Below, one piece after another: positions 58,756-64,000 of a stretch of DNA of 64,000 nt. The first letter of the stretch is position 1. The number at the start of each line of letters is the position of its first letter. The DNA is taken from positions 186,001 through 250,000 of the forward strand of contig JADFAD010000006.1 of the NCBI GenBank assembly GCA_015665455.1. The letters are read 5' to 3'. This DNA is from Oceanospirillaceae bacterium (GTDB taxonomy: Bacteria; Pseudomonadota; Gammaproteobacteria; Pseudomonadales; Litoribrevibacteraceae). Position numbers and translations under genes: made by a program. A model generated the notes under the pieces. The model had not been told where the DNA came from and searched no databases. It worked only from the letters and a program-made list of their open reading frames with translations.

Positions 58756-59343
58756 ATGATTAGCACGAACATTCAAGGGGTAATCTTTGATTTAGATGGC
58801 ACCTTGGTTACCTCCAGCCTCGATTTCAAACTGCTTAGATCTTTAATCGGTTGTCCTGATTCAGAAGACTTACTGGCACACCTTGATGACTTGCCTGCCG
58901 ATGCTTACCAAAAAGCCATACGTTTAATTGAACATCATGAAATGGAAGACGCAATTCAAGCCGGATGGATTAATGGCGCACAAGACTTTGTCTTTAAACT
59001 GCTCAATCAAAAGACACCGATGGCCATTGTGACTCGTAATTTTTCAAAAGCCGCTGCCCTCAAAATATCCAGAAACAACATTCCAATCGAAACCGTCATC
59101 ACTCGTGAAGATGCTCCAGCCAAACCAGACCCTACCGCACTGATAATGATTGCAGAGCAATGGAACATCCCACCCGCCAATCTAATCTATGTCGGTGACT
59201 ACCTTTATGACATTCAGGCCGCTAAAAATGCAGGCATGCACGCCTGTTTATACGTTGAAGAACAACAACCTGAGTATGCGATTCAAGCAGATATCGTTTG
59301 CCGAAATTTTGACCACTTATATGAACAATTAAAAGCGCTCTGA
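58756..59343 (+). CDS. HAD-family phosphatase
   Basis: Haloacid dehalogenase-like hydrolase of 195 aa, related to phosphoglycolate phosphatases. Motif I is FDLDGTLVTSS (about 11-21), motif II Thr in AIVTRNF, motif III Lys in APAKPDP and motif IV in YVGDYLYDIQAAKNAGM (about 142). The substrate is not certain. It begins 56 bp after the phoD terminator and is not obviously part of an operon. Confidence 0.87.
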   Translation: MISTNIQGVIFDLDGTLVTSSLDFKLLRSLIGCPDSEDLLAHLDDLPADAYQKAIRLIEHHEMEDAIQAGWINGAQDFVFKLLNQKTPMAIVTRNFSKAAALKISRNNIPIETVITREDAPAKPDPTALIMIAEQWNIPPANLIYVGDYLYDIQAAKNAGMHACLYVEEQQPEYAIQADIVCRNFDHLYEQLKAL

Positions 59344-59359
59344 GATTAACTCGGTAACG

Positions 59360-60100
59360 TTACTCCTTCAATTGTTCCTCTAAAAAGTCAGTAAACAATG
59401 CCCAGGATTTTTTGTCAGCTTCTTCTTGATATCGACCAGAACCAAAGACCGTGAATGCGTGTGGCGCACCACTGTACGTCACCATTTGGTGAGAGACTTT
59501 ATTCGCTTCCAGTTCATTGGCTAAGTCTGCAAATTGATCCATCGTTATCGCGGTATCAGCACTACCGTGCATAACAAGCACTTTACCTTTAGTGGATTGG
59601 TAGTCCTGCCCATCCGGCGTCTTCAAACCACCATGAAATGTAGCAAAGCCTTTTAAGTTTGCCCCCGAGCGGGCCATTTCTAATACCGCAGCGCCACCAA
59701 AACAATACCCCATAGCAACCGCATTGTTATCATTACCACCTTGCGCTTTCGCTGTGGATAACGCCCCCTTTAATAAATTCCGCATTTTAGCCCGATCTTT
59801 ATACAGCTCACCGGTATGCTGTCGCTTATCTTTGACTTCCGTTGGTCGAACGCCTTTACCAAATAAATCCGCTGCAAAAACGGCATACCCCAGTTCAGCT
59901 AACATGTTTGCTCGCTTCACTTCATAGTCTGTCAGTCCATCCCAGTCATGCACCAATAAAACCAAGGGCGCATCTGCCGTAGGGGAAATATAATAACCTT
60001 CATACGCTTGACCATTAACCGTGTAATCGACTGCGTTACCTGAGGCTATGGAGGTCATTGACCAAAAGAACCCAATAACCATTAAAGACAAGAGTTTCAT
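59360..60100 (-). CDS. Exported dienelactone hydrolase family protein
   Basis: Alpha/beta-hydrolase of about 246 aa with a signal peptide (MKLLSLMVIGFFWSM, cleavage near SIASG). The nucleophile is Cys in GYCFGGAA (about 137), the Asp is probably in HGSADTAI and the His in SGAPHAF near 205. The N-terminal HDWDGL matches the DLH fold. Exported members are of unknown substrate, so a dienelactone role is not implied. The start at 60100 is supported by AGGGAA upstream. Confidence 0.85.
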   Translation of the reverse strand: MKLLSLMVIGFFWSMTSIASGNAVDYTVNGQAYEGYYISPTADAPLVLLVHDWDGLTDYEVKRANMLAELGYAVFAADLFGKGVRPTEVKDKRQHTGELYKDRAKMRNLLKGALSTAKAQGGNDNNAVAMGYCFGGAAVLEMARSGANLKGFATFHGGLKTPDGQDYQSTKGKVLVMHGSADTAITMDQFADLANELEANKVSHQMVTYSGAPHAFTVFGSGRYQEEADKKSWALFTDFLEEQLKE

Positions 60101-60338
60101 TTCAAGTTCCCTTCTGTAAATCACGTATTAAAAACTGAGCAAGCTAAAAGCTTAGAAGAGGAGCAACAATAAAGAAATCTCAACTATCCAATAAGGTCTC
60201 TAGAATATGTTACTGAATATAGAGTTACCTCCCAAATATTTAGAGTAATCACTCAACTCATGTAATGATTACTCTCAAATCCCCAAACTTTTTGTTACTC
60301 TACTCCTTAAATTTTTACTTCACTTAAGGATGAGTGTT

Positions 60339-62009
<1,671 letters not shown>

Positions 62010-62024
62010 TTAATCTCCCCTCTC

Positions 62025-62051
62025 AGCTCGTTAACGCAACATTAACGAGCT
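62025..62051. other. Inverted repeat after the EP-repeat lipoprotein gene
   Basis: AGCTCGTTAA (62025-62034) and TTAACGAGCT (62042-62051) are a perfect 10-bp inverted repeat, but no T run follows on either strand. It lies between the convergent lipoprotein and phosphodiesterase genes; it may protect 3' ends. Confidence 0.55.
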
Positions 62052-62121
62052 AAGAGGTAAAAAATCCAAACGTTCATGTTCATACATTCATAAACATTAA
62101 AAAGAACGCTGAATTCAACTG

Positions 62122-63903
62122 CTAAGGGTTTAACAAACCAGACCATGTACTGTTGTCGACTCGACGCGGATACCCTTCATCAACTTGATCATTAGAGATG
62201 TCGTAACGCAAATACCGTTGACCTGTAAGAAACACATAACCTCGGTTGTCATTCCATTTAACAGCGGCTGTTATGTCCTTGGCATAATCCCCCATACCAG
62301 GCCAAGTATCATCATTGATTGGCTTAGGATACCCCACATCCACGGAATCATTATCCAAGTCATAACGAACATAAGACCCGTCGGTTAGGAAGAAATAAAC
62401 CTTGTTATTGTCCCAACTTAAAGCCGCTTCAAGCTGATCCTTATACTGTCCAAGTCCAGGCCATGTATCGTCATTTATCGGCTTCGGATAACCATCTCTT
62501 ACTTCATCCGCGTGGTTGTCATAGCTTATATATTCGCCATTATTTAGAAAAAAGTAACTGGTGCCTGAATCTTTTTTAAAACTGGCATTAATTCGGTTTT
62601 TATAATCGCCTAAACCCGGCCAAGTATTATCATTTGTTTCTTTTGGATAGCTGGAATCAGCTTTATCCGTTACTTTGTTATAACGAACGTACTTCGCATC
62701 ATTTCTAAAGAAATACGCCTTAAAGAGATCTTTATCCAAACCGGCATCAATTTGATAGTTATTAAAACGTAGAGCGGCTGGAATCCCGTTCGTTTCAACC
62801 ACGTAATCAACAACACCGACTTCATTTAAAGATGTGTCCGTCCACCCCTTATCCAACGCATTAACTTGATCAACCAAAACACCATTTCGATAAACGTTTG
62901 CTGTCACATTTTCATTGCTGTACCAAGTAAAATCATTGACAGCCGATGGGTCTTGCATCAACTTTCTAGGTGCAAGTTGTCCCACGAGCGGGATACCATC
63001 CAAACGCCATTCAGGTTCAATTGAAATGCCTAAATGAGTCAAAACAGTCGGTACAATAGAGGTTTGGGAGGGGTAACCATAAAGGCCATCGAATTCTGAG
63101 TTAGGAATGTCTGAAATCTTTTGCCAGAACTCGGCGTTCATGGCTTCGTTTGCCCCGATGAAAATTGTTTTTTCTTCAACGGTTTGATTTCCATGGTGAC
63201 AGCCGACTATAGGTGTCCGGCCATGATCTGTCGTAACCAATACCAACCAATCATCATCTGTTTGCTGCTCTAATACTTCAATTCGATCGAGTAACGAACC
63301 GATTTGAGCGTCCACATCTGAAATAGATTTCTCATAAGCAGGGCCAAAGCAACTTTCATGGCCTGCATGATCTGGCTCATCTAAATGCAAAAATACAAAT
63401 TCGGCAGGGGAATTAGTGACCGTGTCCAATGCCTGATCAACAACATTCTGATCACTAATACCACTTTCTACTTGCTCGATGTTAGCGACTTCGTCTGCGA
63501 AAAAATTGGTATTAATCGGCGACCAATTAACTAAGCTAGAAATATACGCGTTCGGCTTTGCATCTTTGATTCGCTTAAACAGCCCAGGAAACTCAGGATT
63601 TGTTAGACCAGCACTGTTCGAATCCACCCCATGCTTAGACATCCAGACGCCTGTTAAAATAGAAGCCCAACCCGGCCCACTGATGGTTGGTTGTTCTGAA
63701 TCATAATCTTTTATACCCCCAGTATAGGCAGGGGTGATATTCAACCGGTCGAAATTTGGGGTGTTTACTTTGTGTAGCTGCTCCAGCTGCAAACCATCAA
63801 CCCCAACCAGAAGTACCTTGTTATCCGCATTAGAAATTTCAGTAAACGTAATCAAACTTATTCCTACTGCTAACCCTTTGGATAGCCTTGCCCACTTAAA
63901 CAT
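62122..63903 (-). CDS. Exported type I phosphodiesterase/nucleotide pyrophosphatase with hemopexin-like repeats
   Basis: Exported hydrolase of 593 aa with a signal peptide (MFKWARLSKGLAVGISLITFTEISNA). The catalytic domain belongs to the alkaline phosphatase superfamily: LLVGVDGLQ (metal Asp), a TISGPGW loop near residue 70 with the probable nucleophile, LDEPDHAGH (about 180) and TTDHGRT (about 230). The last 210 residues (about 385-593) carry four repeats like hemopexin blades (xYFFLNxxxYxxYD then DxGYPKPINDDTWPGLG). The catalytic fold plus propeller fusion is unusual. AAGGAC lies eight bases before the ATG. Confidence 0.88.
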   Translation of the reverse strand: MFKWARLSKGLAVGISLITFTEISNADNKVLLVGVDGLQLEQLHKVNTPNFDRLNITPAYTGGIKDYDSEQPTISGPGWASILTGVWMSKHGVDSNSAGLTNPEFPGLFKRIKDAKPNAYISSLVNWSPINTNFFADEVANIEQVESGISDQNVVDQALDTVTNSPAEFVFLHLDEPDHAGHESCFGPAYEKSISDVDAQIGSLLDRIEVLEQQTDDDWLVLVTTDHGRTPIVGCHHGNQTVEEKTIFIGANEAMNAEFWQKISDIPNSEFDGLYGYPSQTSIVPTVLTHLGISIEPEWRLDGIPLVGQLAPRKLMQDPSAVNDFTWYSNENVTANVYRNGVLVDQVNALDKGWTDTSLNEVGVVDYVVETNGIPAALRFNNYQIDAGLDKDLFKAYFFRNDAKYVRYNKVTDKADSSYPKETNDNTWPGLGDYKNRINASFKKDSGTSYFFLNNGEYISYDNHADEVRDGYPKPINDDTWPGLGQYKDQLEAALSWDNNKVYFFLTDGSYVRYDLDNDSVDVGYPKPINDDTWPGMGDYAKDITAAVKWNDNRGYVFLTGQRYLRYDISNDQVDEGYPRRVDNSTWSGLLNP

Positions 63904-64000
63904 ACATTGTCCTTATCAATTAAACTGGTTTATACCAGATAGAGACAATAACGCTCTATAATGACAACCAAATGAATAAATTATGATCGAACAATGTTAG

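Overview
This window is a low-GC (low 40s % by eye) chromosomal segment from a gammaproteobacterium, most likely a marine member of the Oceanospirillales/Pseudomonadales group. Three things support this. Gene order follows Pseudomonas: dapB-carA-carB-greA-DUF4149-yhbY, ftsH-folP-glmM-tpiA-secG-tRNA-Leu-rimP-nusA-infB-rbfA-truB-rpsO-pnp, and grpE-dnaK-dnaJ. The tmRNA tag reads ANEDNYALAA. The Fur and DksA variants are Pseudomonas-like. The species cannot be named from sequence alone.

The first 35.6 kb is core genome. It opens with a short operon (panE-like reductase, PAS/HAMP histidine kinase, PduO-type cobalamin adenosyltransferase). Next is a very long minus-strand run for translation, transcription, RNA turnover, cell-wall precursors and folate, from pnp up to ftsH. 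Then come yhbY and the greA-carB-carA-dapB-dnaJ-dnaK-grpE run, recN, fur/bamE, rnfH-ratA with an NSS-family transporter, smpB and tmRNA. Visible regulation includes a carA leader with an overlapping leader ORF and a terminator hairpin (a likely attenuator), a heat-shock-type promoter before grpE, a sigma70 promoter before dnaK, and a LexA-overlapped promoter before recN. The rlmE gene normally found between yhbY and ftsH is missing from this locus.

From about 36 kb onward the content is accessory. It includes a DksA paralogue lacking two of the four zinc cysteines, an SDR/DUF2878/unknown secreted protein operon, and a methionine locus at 38.8-43.8 kb. That locus holds a flavin-reductase-like gene, a metR-like LysR gene, mesX (DUF1852), mesD (a short MetE-like synthase) and a TauE/SafE permease, with three MetR-like boxes. 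It corresponds to the oxygen-dependent, folate-independent MesD/MesX methionine synthase, whose methyl donor is not settled, and is the most interesting system in the window.

The last 20 kb encodes an HD-GYP protein, an EEP-family phosphatase/nuclease, an ABM monooxygenase, an AraC regulator, a HAF-repeat exported protein, an orphan ParA, a secreted glycerophosphodiesterase, the modABC molybdate transporter, a Tat-exported PhoD, a HAD phosphatase, a dienelactone hydrolase-like protein, a lipoprotein with a 16-unit Glu-Pro tract, and a phosphodiesterase fused to hemopexin-type repeats. Several of these are exported phosphoesterases, which fits scavenging of organic phosphate.
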